DNA from: Ceratotherium simum simum | Taxonomy: Eukaryota > Chordata > Mammalia > Perissodactyla > Rhinocerotidae | NCBI RefSeq assembly: GCF_000283155.1 | Contig: NW_004454175.1 | Location: 3,032,536-3,096,535 of the forward strand | Reading direction: 5' to 3' | DNA length: 64,000 bases | In this document: positions 1 to 11,309 of the stretch, piece by piece | Layout of the letters: the number at the start of each line of letters is the position of its first letter | Position numbering within the stretch: the first letter of the stretch is position 1 | Position numbers and translations under genes: made by a program | Notes under the pieces: model-generated | Told to the model about the DNA's origin: nothing | Database searches by the model: none | Seen by the model: only the letters and a program-made list of their open reading frames with translations

Positions 1-278
1 GCCCTGAGCTAACATCCATGCTAATCCTCCTCTTTTTGCTGAGGAAGACCGGCTCTGAGCTAACTTCTATTGCCAATCCTCCTCCTTTTTTTTTTTTCCC
101 CCCCAAAGCCCCAGTAGATAGTTGTACGTCATAGTTGTACAGCCTTCTAGTTGCTGTATGTGGGACGCGGCCTCAGCATGGCCGGAGAAGTGGTGCATCA
201 GTGCGCGCCCGGGATCTGAACCTGGGCCGCCAGCAGTGGAGCGTGCGCACTTAACCGCTCAGCCATGGGGCCGGCCCC
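1..278 (-). mobile_element. ERE-type SINE, cut by the window start
   Basis: A tRNA-derived equine SINE read on the minus strand. Its head is the sequence ending in GGGGCCGGCCCC at about 267-278, followed (minus sense) by a tRNA-like A-box region and a B-box-like GTTCAGATCCC. The tail motif CTGAGCTAAC occurs twice near the left end (about 4-13 and 55-64), separated by a poly-T stretch. The poly-A end lies before base 1, so only one flank is visible. ERE elements are specific to Perissodactyla and were mobilised by L1. It sits at the edge of an older MIR. Confidence 0.92.
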
Positions 279-299
279 AGACTGCTTCTTTAATACCTA

Positions 300-450
300 A
301 CCTTGAGTATAGGCATTGTGGTTCCCATTTACAATTGAGGAAATGGGTCAGAGAAATTAAAAGTATTGTCTAAGTGAGTGGCAAAACCAGAATTGAAATC
401 TAAATCTGCTCAATCCTATGTGTTCTTTCTATCACATCACAATTCCTCCC
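300..450 (-). repeat. MIR SINE fragment
   Basis: The stretch reads TCCCATTTACAATTGAGGAAA, then a region matching the MIR segment for 'aagtcacacagctagtaagtgg', then AATTGAAATCTAAATCTGC. This is the usual reverse complement of the MIR core and 5' half. The ERE on its left appears to have landed in or beside it. Confidence 0.75.
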
Positions 451-551
451 AAGAAAAAGGGTGGACTTATCAGAAATTGACACTTCTAAAGCAGGACTGG
501 GCATATCTGGGACTGGTTTTGGGCTGAGGAATCATTAGGCAAATCACGGTA

Positions 552-895
552 GGTCTACAGCAGTGGATCTCAACCAGGGCAATTTTGGTCCCCAGGGGAC
601 ATTTGGCAAAGTCTGGAGACATTTTTGGTTGTCACAACTGGAGAGATGGGTGCTACTTGCATCAAGTAGGTAGAGGCCAGGGATGCTGACAAATATCCTA
701 CAATGAATACATTGATACTACAAAGAGAAGTAGAATAGAGAGAGTTCAGAATTTGGAATCAGTTTATTCATAAATCATAGGCTCAGAATGATATGAATAT
801 TGTCCAATAGATAATAAGACATGATAAAGCCCCCTACACAAAGAATCGTCTGGTCTAAAGTCTTCATACTGCTGAGATTGAGAAACCTAATCTAG
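552..895 (+). mobile_element. MER20 hAT-Charlie DNA transposon, interrupted
   Basis: The left terminus reads CAGTGGATCTCAACCAGGGC and the right terminus ends GAGATTGAGAAACC, which are the inverted ends expected for MER20. The body matches the familiar '(g)gggacatttggcaa.gtctggagacatttttggttgtcacaactgg' stretch. About 115-130 bases between roughly 702 and 820 do not belong to the consensus and split the element. TCTACAG at the left and TCTAGAC at the right could be a decayed 8-bp target duplication. Confidence 0.85.
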
Positions 896-1020
896 ACAAC
901 TGGCTTCTCATCTTGGCTTTTCCAAAGGGTTATGAGCTTGGGCATGTCACTTTGCTTCTCTCTGCCTCAGTGTCTTTAACTGTAAAGCTGTTTTACAGAG
1001 CTACATGACTCCATGATTCT
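896..1020 (+). repeat. MIR SINE fragment
   Basis: Matches the central MIR segment: a 'gagcttgggcatgtcact' stretch followed by CTCTCTGCCTCAGTGTC and AACTGTAAAG, which equals the 'tgtgaccttgggcaagtcacttaacctctctgcctcagt' part of the consensus. Ends are indistinct. Confidence 0.75.
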
Positions 1021-2364
1021 TGGGTTCATTAAAGAAGGTAAACACAAATGTCCATGCCTGAAAAAAACAAAAATGAGGTCATTCTGCTCTTGATGAAATC
1101 TAGGCAAAGATTAAAGTATATTTCAATTGGAGTTAAAAGGTTCTATTTACATTGAAATAAACTAATAGGAAATAACTACTTGTTTTCTGCCCAAATTGTT
1201 CCTGAGGTAGCTCTTCTCTCTTCCCAGCTGGCTGCTTCAATTCCTTCTGCTATTGCAGGTCTGCTGGAAGTGGCCCACATCTCTACACATATACTATTAT
1301 TTTTCAAGAACAATTTCTATCTATTAGTCTATGTTAGTTTTCTGTTGCATCATTTGAAGGGTCTTGAATCTCCTCTTAGAGAGTGCAGAGTTTTCATTTT
1401 TTAAAATGGTTGGATTCCAATAATAGTTTGTCTATTACAATGAGTTATTTCAAATATTCGGTGCAAAGTTGGCTGAGATAAGAGTTTAGAAAGAGCATCA
1501 GAAGACAGAACCTCTGGGTTTTTGTGCGTGGACACAAAATCCTAAATCAGCTTAGAGCCGTGCTGTCTAACATCAGTGCTGAGAACAGTATATATCACGT
1601 GGGTTATGCCTGCATTTTTTTTTTTATTCTCAATAATCTATTATATATTATTTCCATAATAGCACATGGAACTTAGTGGCTGGAATATTAATACTAACTA
1701 AAAAACATATCTAGTTACTTTTGCTTAGCATGGAAGATAGATGATTCTCTGCTAAGAACACTAAGTAGGGAATACTAGGTAATATTTTCCCATGCACCAG
1801 TAATAAGATATATAATAGGATTTGGTAAAAAGAAAATTTGCTCTTGGTATGACCGCAACTAGCCAAACTAAATCACACAGCTGCCAGTCAACACAGAAAT
1901 CAGTTTATGTGGGGGAAAAAACACTTCCAATAATCATGGCCTTGCTGTTTTCTTTTTCTTTTTTTTTTTTTTTTTGGTCTGTTTTTTCTTAAGAACTGAA
2001 AGTGCAGAGCACATGTTTACCAGCAGGCTTGGTATTGAAAATATATTGACATGATATTCTGGAGTATTGAACTGGAAAAATTTTTTAAAAAAATGTGCTA
2101 AGGTCAAAGTTGTTACCAACTGATCATTATTTAATGACTGTTGCTAAGGTAGGTAGTGTTCTACGTGTTCATCCTGCACTGACAGATGTCCCTACCAGGA
2201 GAAACCAGGCTGTGGTCGGTGTCCTTGTTGTTAATCTAAACAAGGTCCAAGAAGACAGGCCCAGTGAGACTGATGTTTCAGCAGAAAGATTCCCTTATTA
2301 ACAAATAATAATCAAGCATCCTACGTACTGTGAGGTAAAAGAAAAATGAGTAAGTCTGATATCT
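1021..2364. other. Single-copy or unrecognised AT-rich sequence
   Basis: No supportable gene. A stretch near 1550-1800 may be a badly decayed DNA transposon (GTGCTGTCTAAC at its start) but I cannot name it. An interrupted poly-T tract lies at about 1951-1975. An open frame near 2095-2301 has no recognisable domain. Confidence 0.5.
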
Positions 2365-2600
2365 AGAAAGTATATTGGCCTTGCAATCAGAGACAGCTAG
2401 GCTCAAATCCTCACTTCACCATCACTGGTATGTGAGCCTGGACAAACTCTATAAGCAATTTTTTTTTTTTAGCCTCAGTTTTCTTATCTGCAAAATAGGG
2501 ATATTATCTTCCTCATCGAGTTTTAAAAAATAAGATTTAAATGAAATAGAATATGTAAACTGCCTGACTTAAAATAGGCACTTAATAAATATTAGTGTCC
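2365..2600 (+). repeat. MIR SINE, nearly full length
   Basis: Reads in order through the MIR consensus: GGCTCAAATCCTCACTTCACC, a long T insertion at 2460-2470, GCCTCAGTTTTCTTATCTGC, AAAATAGGGATATTATC, CTCATCGAG and the tail CTTAATAAATATTAG. Confidence 0.9.
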
Positions 2601-2910
2601 TTTCCAAAGTTATACCTGCTCCTATTCCATCCTATCATCCTCCACAGTTTATACTACAGTGGGAAAGATAAGGCTAATGCCAAGTGCCACGAAGGGAGAT
2701 GTGATCGGTGTCGTGTACCCAGTACTCTGAAAAGGGAGAGGTTGTTCCAGCCTCATGAGTCAAGGAAAGCAATAATCTTCATGGTGACTAATAGTAAATG
2801 TCCTCCTGCGCTCCCTTGATGTACCACCTCTACCTCCCTCCCAGTTGAGGATTACGTGTGTATCCCATGGCTCTACGCATAACTCTGGCATAGCCCTTGT
2901 CACCCTGCAT
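2601..2910. other. Single-copy sequence, nothing recognised
   Basis: About 300 bases of mixed composition between a MIR and a TG microsatellite. No repeat signature, RNA gene or convincing exon was seen. Confidence 0.5.
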
Positions 2911-2937
2911 TGTGTGTGTGTGTGTGTGTGTGTGTGT
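2911..2937 (+). repeat. (TG)n microsatellite
   Basis: Uninterrupted TG dinucleotide run of about 13 units, directly visible. Uninterrupted TG runs of this length are often length-variable between individuals. Confidence 0.97.
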
Positions 2938-2996
2938 ACACCCTTGATGTCAGTACCCTTCCCTTATCTAGTCCTGCTTCCTCGCGCCTACCTGCT

Positions 2997-3394
2997 GTCA
3001 ACTTAAAAAGCTAATTTGCCTATTATTTTACCTCAAAATGAGTTTATTCAGGAATAGCCAAAAGAATTGCAATTCAGGATGTGCATGCTATGGCAAACCA
3101 TAGGTGAATCCAGAAAAGAAACCAGGAAAGCTGCCTTCATAGAGAAAAAGGAGAAGTAGAGAGGGTCTGTTTAAACAAAAATACATTAGGGGAAAGTAGC
3201 AGTTCAGGGCTGCAATGGCTTCTCATTGGCTGAGCTGCAGAGTTTCTCATTGGCTGGGCTGTTGCTGGGTGGGGAGAGAAGTCTTCCTTCAGTAGTAAAG
3301 TAGTTTTACTTCCTATCAAAGATGGAAGTGTCTGTCTCTCCCTGTTTGGTGTAATTGGGGATGTATGATAGGATGTGAGAGCTCCCCCTACAGG
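2997..3394 (-). mobile_element. Probable ERV1-type solo LTR
   Basis: Read on the minus strand, the block ends with a promoter-distal segment resembling gammaretrovirus-like LTRs: a polyadenylation signal AATAAA (plus-strand TTTATT at 3043-3048) preceded by TTGGCTATTCCTG. Upstream are two CCAAT boxes within a duplicated unit (plus-strand TCTCATTGGCTG at 3221-3232 and 3245-3256). A TG start and CA end near the quoted bounds are plausible, but no target-site duplication is certain. No viral coding sequence lies on either side, so it is probably a solo LTR. The family name cannot be given from memory. Confidence 0.6.
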
Positions 3395-4539
3395 CCTTCC
3401 CCACTCCAATTTAGTTAAGATTTCCTTTATTAATTTCCACATTGCATAGAGCAAGTAGAAAATAAATACCCTGGAATGAATGAATGAATGAGGATTTATG
3501 CTGTGCTGAGGAGAACTGTGCACATTTGGAAATATCTAATGGAGAAGCATGCATCCAGGAGTGGTGCACACCTACAACCAGCTTTTTCTTCCCCATTCGA
3601 GGTATATTTTTAGTAAAATTGCATTTGCCATACTTTGTGATTTGCTCCAGACAAATGGTTAAGCGACCATTTTAGTGACGGATCATTTTTCTTTGAGCTC
3701 AGGCCCATGAAGTGAAACAAGTCAGAGCACATTTCACTAAGATTCCACCAGAATCTTCCCTCCAGTTTAGGAAGCCTGAGCAAGATCCAGCTCTGCTCCT
3801 CATTTTGTGAATTTGGGACCTGAGGCCGGCAGAGGATACCTGCTCCATCCTGCCTAGGCCATAATGCTGGTCAGCATGGTCAAAAATGGGATCCAGCTTT
3901 TCCAGTTCAGCTTAAACAAAACAAAACAAACAAACATTACCATTTGCTTTTTATGAGTCATTGTTTCAGCCATGTTTATTTATGGCCGACAGAGGCTAAC
4001 TGGTCAGTATAGCTCACTAAATGCTTCTCAACCACCAGCTGGGCTGCCAGGCTTCAGACTGACAAACTGGCTATTATAAAAATCACACTGACTGTCTCTG
4101 TCATTGACGCGAACATTTATTTCAAATACAAAGTCACGGCTTTAATGTGTTCATAAATTTGCAGGAACAAGGAATTGGAGAAATGCACCTGTTACAGGCA
4201 TAAACTAGTTTATCCTGAAGCTAATGAGACTTAAGCTTCTAGGACTCTCACTTGTAAAGACCCCAGATCAAGCAGGGCCCTGGCAGGGGCCAAGCAATGT
4301 ATTTCTAAGATCATATGTTTTCAAAACATTTCCAAAAGTTAGATATTTTTGATTATTTTTCTTGAAAAAGATCTCCACACACCACTTCCTCCCAGATTGT
4401 ATAAGCTTCAGGCCCCTACATCGGCCCTTGATTGTGGGTAACTATTTTTTCAAATTCTGATTGCTTAAAGAAAGAACACGTAAAAATATTCCTTGTGTCA
4501 GAAATGGCTAATTTCCCCCTGGTTTCCACTTTCCCTTTG
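3395..4539. other. Single-copy sequence with two minor simple repeats
   Basis: Contains a short (AATG)n run at about 3474-3490 and an (AAAC)n-like run at about 3914-3935. Otherwise no repeat signature and no exon that can be supported. Confidence 0.5.
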
Positions 4540-4850
4540 CCCCTCTCAGTAACAGCACCCCCTAAGTTTTAGGTGGGCTCTTGTCCACTCAGCTAAAGAG
4601 TATATTTCCTATCTTCCCTTGCAGTAGGTGTGGCCATGTGACTATATTTGGGCCACTAGGAGGTAAGCTAAAGTGAGACTGTACACATTCTGAGTCTTAA
4701 AGTCTAAGCTGCTTGCCCTAAACTTCCCTTTTCCTCCTTCTCACAGGCTGGGAGATGGTGATGACCAGAAGCTACACGTGAAGGATGGTGGCACTGACCT
4801 GCCTTTCCTGGCCTGTTCACTCCAGACTCTGAGGTACAAGAGAAATTAAG
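4540..4850 (+). mobile_element. Old LTR-like or MaLR-like fragment, family uncertain
   Basis: The core reads CTTGCAGTAGGTGTGGCCAT, GTGACTATATTTGGGCCACT and GGGAGATGGTGATGACCAGAAG. These resemble a widespread ancient mammalian element with 'ggtgtggccatgtgactaagttctggccaatg' in its first half. A related, shorter match lies near 18250-18300. Ends are not resolved. Confidence 0.45.
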
Positions 4851-5059
4851 TCTCTTAATTATGGCAGTTTAGACTAGACTCTAATTCATTCATTTTCCCC
4901 TCTCCTCTGTCAAAAAAAATAAACAAACAAAATACAAACCCAACTCAGCAAGGATTTATCTCTGTAATTACTCTTGATCTTATGATCTAAAACTGAGTTT
5001 ATCTAAGATAGGCAAGGTTCTAGGAATATCCTTACCAATAGATTCACTCAATCTCCATT

Positions 5060-5450
5060 GGCCTACTATTGTAAAGAGCACTGGACAGGCTGTTAGGAGA
5101 TGAGGAGTCTACCATTTATTAGGTAGGGGGCATATGCTCTGTCTCTCTGGGCCTTGGCATCCTTGTCCGTGTACCGTGAATAATTATAATTTCATCCAGG
5201 TCTTGGGAATGTCAAATGAGTCCATATGTAAGATATCACTTTAGTTTTGTATTTATTTATTATTTTACTTTATTTATATACTGTTTTATTCTGGAAATGA
5301 TCTGACAAACTTGATAATACAAACCTGTTAGTTTGCTGTGAGGATTAATCTATGCAAAGTGCTTAGCACCAGCCTAGCACGTTGTTAGCACACCGTAAGT
5401 GGTAATTTACCATCAGAAAGTAAGTATTCAATAAATGATAGCTTTTTACT
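5060..5450 (+). repeat. MIR SINE, interrupted
   Basis: The left part (CATATGCTCTGTCTCTCTGG, CCTTGGCATCCTTGTCC) and the right part (TTTGCTGTGAGGATTAATC, GCAAAGTGCTTAGCACC, TATTCAATAAATGATAG) are MIR in the same orientation. They are separated by about 100 bases of AT-rich sequence near 5210-5330. Confidence 0.75.
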
Positions 5451-6100
5451 ATTAATAATAATGTGCTATTAATAGTAGTGTATACCAAGTTTTGAAATTG
5501 TAAAACTGCACAAATACCAGGTGTTACTATTGTTATTGTTGAGCCTATTCTGAAAAACATAAGCAATTACCATTGGCAGTTATGAGTCGCTTAGAGAATA
5601 TTTACAAGGTATAAGTTTAGAGTGTAGTGGACGTAAGGGAGGGTGGCTGCTCATTTCATGGTGTCCTCAGCTGCCCTGTCTGTGGTTTCCTCCCCAGCTC
5701 CTGACCACATCTGATTGGTTCAGGGGTAGAAATACTAGACTTAGCTGGGCCATTCAGATTCTCTATCCTGAGAGATTGAAGGTTGGTGGAGCCTAGCCTG
5801 GGGCTCTGATGGGGAGCCCTTCAGTCCTGCCTGAGGCTCACTGGTTCCCCCTTTCTTCCTGTCTGCCAACTGCCCCAGTATCCTGCCTACCTCCCCATCC
5901 ATGACTTGTATTAGCCAGAGTCTGGTTCTTTCTTTGCACCCAAAGAACCTTGACCAATTCCTACAGGAAAATAATGTTTGCTTTTCTCAAATGCCTGCTC
6001 TACATATTTCTGAGATTTGCATAAAGGACAAAAAGTGTTAAGGATTTATGAATAAGTCTGAACAAAATTAAGGAGACAATATAAAACAGAACATTTACAA
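5451..6100. other. Unrecognised sequence, possibly with an old repeat
   Basis: The part at 5640-5930 contains CTGATTGGTTCAGGGGTAG and GGCCATTCAGATTCTCT, which resemble a dispersed ancient repeat, but I cannot assign it. The remainder shows nothing recognisable. Confidence 0.4.
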
Positions 6101-6119
6101 AATTTTATTCAGCTTCCTT

Positions 6120-6370
6120 GGGGCCAGCCTGGTGGCGCAAGCCATTAAGGGTGCGCACTCCGCTGCAGCGGCTCGGGGTTTGCCGGGGTTCGCCAGTTCG
6201 GATCCCAGGCGCACACCGATGCACTGCTTGGCAAGCCATGCTGTGGCAGCGTCCCATATAAAGTGGAGGAAGGTGGGCACGGATGTTAGGCCAGGGCCAG
6301 TCTTCCTCAGCAAAAAGAGGAGCATTGGCAGATGTTAGCTCAGGGCCCATCTTCCTCACCAAAAAAAAAA
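6120..6370 (+). mobile_element. ERE-type SINE with intact target-site duplication
   Basis: Complete equine SINE: head GGGGCCAGCCTGGTGGCGC, tRNA-like A box, a B-box-like AGTTCGGATCC near 6195, the conserved body CCCATATAAAGTGGAGGAAGG, tail GATGTTAGCTCAGGGC and an A-run. It is flanked by a perfect 19-bp direct repeat, AATTTTATTCAGCTTCCTT, at 6101-6119 and 6371-6389. Many CpGs survive in the head. Perfect duplications and undecayed CpGs point to a fairly recent L1-mediated insertion. Confidence 0.97.
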
Positions 6371-6389
6371 AATTTTATTCAGCTTCCTT

Positions 6390-7384
6390 CAAATCGTTGA
6401 CTTGGCAGGTACAAACTAAGGAAAAATATGAAAGCCAGTTAGAAATGTTTTCCTTATCAAATTATAAGACTATTTGCGGCTAAATAGAACCACACTAAGG
6501 CTAAATTAATGCATTTTGCATAAAGAAGTTACACAAATAAATGATTAAATGTACCACGTTTCACAGGATCTTTAATTAAGACCACAACGCAAAGGAACCC
6601 TGAACCAATTGTATGACGTATGAGCCACCAGGACCTCACTCTAACGCTCTTCTGAGAGAAGAGTCTGGTGAGCTGCGGGCCTGATTTGCCCTCCAAGGAG
6701 TGCTTTATCGCTAATGTACCAAATGTGCTAATTATAAGGCAGTTTTCTCTTTAAGGCAGTCCCTGAGTACCAACTCCTGAGAATAGTCTATCTATGCTGC
6801 TTGTAAAACTGCCGTCAAGTGGGTTTTGAAACCTAAACAATTACGTGGAAAATATATGTGGGAATAGACTATTGTAAAAATAAAAAATTATTTTTACCTT
6901 CAGTGGAATAAAATGGAACACGTCCTTTGCCCAAGCCACGCTTTATTCTAGTCACTTTTATTTTATAGGGAATTTTTTTTTCTTAAAGAAATCCCTCCCA
7001 ACCATAATAAAAACCTCACTGATCCTTTCTTTGGAGACATTCATAACCAGATCTTTGATGAAATGCCCCATAATGGTTCCAAATGAGGTGTATTGAACTG
7101 TTTTGTCGATTCATTGCAGGAACAGTGGCAGTGCCAATATTAAACGTGAAGTCAATAGTTCTTATGAGAAGTATTATGAATGCACTGTAATTTTTGCCTT
7201 TTAAAGCCACGGTTTTATACTTTAGATCCTTTAAATGTAGTTTGAAAAAATCTCAACACTCTATTAAGTAATGAAACTAAAAATGCCATTCACTTTAAAG
7301 CCTAGCTAACAAGATTTGGCTTTCTGTGAAGGGTTCTGTCAGACGCTTCCTTTCACTTTTCTACCTTTCACAGCTCCTCAGACA
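6390..7384. other. AT-rich single-copy sequence
   Basis: No repeat signature, no RNA gene and no supportable exon. Open frames here are short and unremarkable. Confidence 0.5.
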
Positions 7385-7460
7385 ACATTCATTCATTCCC
7401 TCATTCAGTCAACCCTTCATTCATCCAACTGCTGTTTATTAAATGCCTGCTGTGAGCGTT
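7385..7460 (-). repeat. L2 LINE 3' end fragment
   Basis: The string of ATTCATTC units followed by CTGTTTATTAAATGCCTGCTGTGAGC is the reverse complement of the L2 3' terminus ('...cactcaataaatatttgttgaatgaatga'). Confidence 0.75.
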
Positions 7461-8929
7461 TATGTAAATATACAGACAATAGACAACATGACTTAATACC
7501 AACGGAGGCTGGCAAGTGGTTTCGGAAGGTTCACAGCAGGTATCTGATAGAACGGTTTGCATTGAACAACTTGTGCTTGTTCGTGGGGTAAGCTATGACC
7601 TACCCAACTGTGAGGAAAAGTCTTACCAAAAATTATATGATGTCATCTTTTAGTCAGGTTTAAACTCAGCTTTGAATATGGCTTTGTTTCCAAAAAGGGC
7701 ATATCCTAGGGGGCACTGCCCGTATATTTTTATGATACACGTTGGATTCCCCTGTGTTGCTGGAAAGAATCCTTAACCCTTGCTAAATAAATAACTCCCT
7801 GCTATTGCTCACCCTGGAGATCACTACAAATGTAGCTCTGTGAGAAGCTGCTCCATCAAGAACTGATGCCTGCAGTGGGAGCCTTTAATGAATCATAGCT
7901 TGGGCTCACATTTGAAACTTTGTTTTGTTTTCTCTGGCCCTGACATTTTAATTCCTTGCCATGTCTCTGATTGGTAGTTAGAAGTGTCTTTCATGTCTCA
8001 TTTTTATCTGCCCCTCTGGGGCCTCCTGAAGTGATTTTCATTCTTGCAAACCACAGGGCCTGTTTTTTCAAGTCAGGACACCCCAAACATATCCTCTAAA
8101 TTTGGTAGAAATTTGTCTGGCTGTTTTGGTATGATGTAGTGACAGCAGAAAGATAAAAACTTAGCTTTAGATTTATGGAACAAAGATGAGGCATGGTCAT
8201 ATGCTACAGAGACTTCCTGCAGGTTCAAAACAAGTTCAAGTGTGTGGCAACAAGGCTCTTTCTCTTTTGATGTACATGCAGGAATTTAGATGCTGTGAAT
8301 TTCATAACATCAACTTGGTTTCAAGTGCCTATTCCAGTGCCCCTCCCCCACTCCCCACTGGATGGAGTCTGAGTGGTTTATGGGGGAGGCCGTGAATACC
8401 CAGTCATTTTGTCTTTTCCTTGTCTGCCCCCACAGTGGGGTCTGTTCACATGAAAGCTACATTCCCTGGGAGGGGCATCCTGCCTGGAAGAGAAAAATGG
8501 CATCTCTGGCCAACTTTGACTTTTTCACATGCTTTCCCAAAATTCTATTCTGAGAGACTAAGATAATTTTATTTTTTTAAAGTCAAGATTTGAAGGAAAA
8601 GCTGCTTTTCCAGCTATCTACAGGAGCATTTCTTGAGATTTAAAGTTGTGATTACATGTGAAAAAGTCTTACCATACTATGAATTATTAATTGATATTGA
8701 TGTCCCATCAATCAGGGCTGTGCATTTATAGGTAGATATAAGTTAGAGAAAGTCAAGCATCCTAATTGGCACTCTGGAGGGAAGATGCTCAGACAATCCT
8801 AGCAGAAACCCTTTTTCTACAAGGTATGCAGAGTATATTTATCCTCCAGACAGTATTAATTCCAGTGAAGCTCTGGACAGCTTGTTGTTCCCGTGCCAGT
8901 TTTCAGGAATTGAGGAGACACACTTATCT
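7461..8929. other. Single-copy sequence, nothing recognised
   Basis: Mixed-composition sequence without repeat signatures. No open frame looks like a protein and no splice-bounded exon is convincing. Confidence 0.45.
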
Positions 8930-9417
8930 ATTGTGTAATGAACCATGCTAAGACATAGTAGTGTAAAACAACAACCATTGATTGCTCTTGATTTTGTAAT
9001 TTGTGCTGGGTTCAGCTGGATGGTTCTTCTGCTTGTCTTCCTGGGGTCACCTATGTGGCTATAGTTGGTTGGGGGGTTGGTGGGAGGCCAGCTGGTTGGG
9101 GATGGTCTCTTTCATATGTGAGTGAATTGCTGGAATGGCTTGATGTTTGGGCCTCTTTCTCTACTTGGTCTCTCATCCTTAAGGACGCTAGTCTGGCTTT
9201 AATCTTACATGGTGATAGTGATTATCCAAGGGGGTGAAAGTGGAAGCTGCAAGATTCCTTGAGGCCTAGGCTTGGAAGTCTCACTATGTCACTTCTGCCA
9301 CATTCTACTGGTCAAGGTGCATCGCAAGGCCAGCCCCGATTCAAGGGGTGGGAAAGGGACTCCACCACAAAATGAAAGGAGCTGCAAATAATTCATGGCT
9401 CTGCTTAATCTACCATA
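8930..9417 (-). mobile_element. MLT1-like ERVL-MaLR LTR
   Basis: In minus sense the block begins near TATGGTAGATTAAGC and reads CACCCCTTGAATCGGGGCTG, a segment equivalent to 'gaccagtagaatgtggcagaagtgac', TAGGCCTCAAGG, and ends with a segment equivalent to 'gttgttttacactactatg'. This is the order of an old MaLR LTR. Several hundred bases are co-linear with the remembered consensus, but divergence is high. No internal retroviral sequence adjoins it. Sub-family is uncertain. Confidence 0.7.
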
Positions 9418-9599
9418 GGTAGGAGGGGTCAGGGTTGGAGCTGTGGACCCCCACCAGCTTAGACTATCAGGACTTTGGTGTAATGTAAAGTGAGTACTCA
9501 CTTTTGGAAAGGATGTGTAGAGTGAGCACAGGTAATGGTCTTTCTACCATCAGACCAATCCTTGACGATAAGCTCCTACACTCCTACGATAATTTTCCC

Positions 9600-10145
9600 A
9601 AGATTTATCTAAGATTCAAATCTGATTATATCATTCTTAAACTTATACTTTAGTGGTTTCCTTCTGCCTGGAGGATGAAATTCTCATTCTTTAGTATAGC
9701 CTATCGGACTTTCACAATCTGGCCTTTGCCCACATTTCTAGAGTCATCTCTTATAGTTTCCCCATGAATAAGCTTTGCTCCTTTCAGTTTCCAATTGCCC
9801 CCATGTACTTTCATGCTCTGGTGCTGTTCCTGATGCCTAGAACCATCCCCCTCTTTCCTACTCCAGGTCCACTGGGTTTGTTACAGGTCGGATGCCTTGC
9901 AGAGCTTTATTGGACAGCCTCAGCTAGTTAGGTGCCCCTCTCTGAGCTCCCCTGGGGTACCCATAGCACCTTGTTATGCCTTGTTATTGCACTCTTCACA
10001 CTGTGGAAGGCTGGTCTCCTTGATTTTCCCTCCCACCAGACCACAAGTTCCTTGAAGGCAAGAACTGTGCCTCATTCCTCCCTGTAGCTCCTAGCTCAGT
10101 GTTGGACGTATAACGAGAGTGCAAAATAATGTGAATGAATAAACT
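9600..10145 (+). repeat. L2 LINE 3' portion
   Basis: Co-linear with the L2 3' region: AAATCTGATTATATCATTC, GGATGAAATTCTCATTC, TTTCACAATCTGGCC, GCCTTGCAGAGCTTT, ACAAGTTCCTTGAAGGCAAG and TAGCTCAGTGTTGGACG, ending just short of the terminal ATGAATGAATAA. It is a decayed fragment of the second open frame and 3' UTR and is non-functional. Confidence 0.88.
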
Positions 10146-11309
10146 GTATAGTGAAATCTCTTTGGGATTTATTATCATTTTTAATATAAGTTCCCCACCT
10201 GTCCTTTGGGGAGCCCTGTGATGTACAATATGGGGACACATATCACAGAGCAGAGTCTCCAGGCTTGGGTGTGGGTCATTAGGGGATTCTGGAATTTTTC
10301 ACTATTTCTAACTCCCACTATCAGCAGGGTCTCTTGTATTCTTTCTTTTTCTTCATGAATTTTGGAATTAAGTGATCCTCATCAGTTTGGGTGAGAAGGA
10401 AACCATCAAGAAACGGTAAAGAGAATAGCAATGTTAAAATCTCACCTTAAAAGTTGCCTACGTGTCCATGAGATTCTCAGGAAGACATTGTGCAACTGTT
10501 ACTTCCCAGCGGGGCATGTGAGTGCTGGGAAAATACTACCCTAGACTGATGTTGAGTCAACAATCATGGTTCATGCCACAGTCTAAAATACAACTTTTAG
10601 GATTGAACTCTTGTTTTCCTTTTCTTATAGCAAAGACAATTCAGCAAAGATGCCCACGGCCCTTCACATCTTTGGTGGTTTGAGGGAAATGACTCTCCCT
10701 CCACCTCAGGGCTCAATCATCTCTGGTCACTCACTGAGGCCACCTGGCCCCCGTCACAGCCCCTGGGCAGCAAAGGCGGCTCATGATGCTCCTTCACCAT
10801 TCAACGGCTGCTCCAGGAGAAGGTGTGGTGAGGACGAGTCAGGCCAGGGAAAGTGGGAGCGAAATGAGGAGCGGTGCTAGGATGAGATAGAGCAAGGACA
10901 CGGAGGAGGGAGAAGACCTTTCCGTCTCCGAGGCCCTGAGCACGGCCTATCTGAGCTTCTCCTCTCTGATTTCTTTATCCTCTAGGCCTGTAAAGGGCAG
11001 TTTCCAGCTTTCTCTTGCACACATTGAAAAGGTTGGCTAGAAGGAGGAGTATTGAACTTGAAGCTCTATGAACCTTGCCAAATTTCAGTCCATAACTGAT
11101 GCTCTGATAGTGCTCTTAATCTTTTTTCCTTTCAAAATTCTCAATCATTATCGATTACCGAATGTTCTGTGTCTCTCCAGAAAGACTTGAACTTACTCCT
11201 TGATTGGCCTTATTTGAGGAAATATTTGAGTAAGTGTTTGCCCTTATGTGACACTATAGACTGATTAAATCCTTAAATAAAACTGAGTCTAAATGAAACT
11301 GAAAGGAAG
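10146..11309. other. Single-copy sequence, nothing recognised
   Basis: Slightly GC-richer around 10680-10950, with isolated CpGs but no island. A frame at 10611-10880 shows no domain. No supportable exon. Confidence 0.45.

Noticed and set aside
2907..2940. TG run as a possible Z-DNA regulatory element
   Set aside because: Ordinary microsatellite; no supporting promoter features.
6095..6362. Several open frames around 6.1-6.4 kb on both strands
   Set aside because: They are translations of the ERE SINE.
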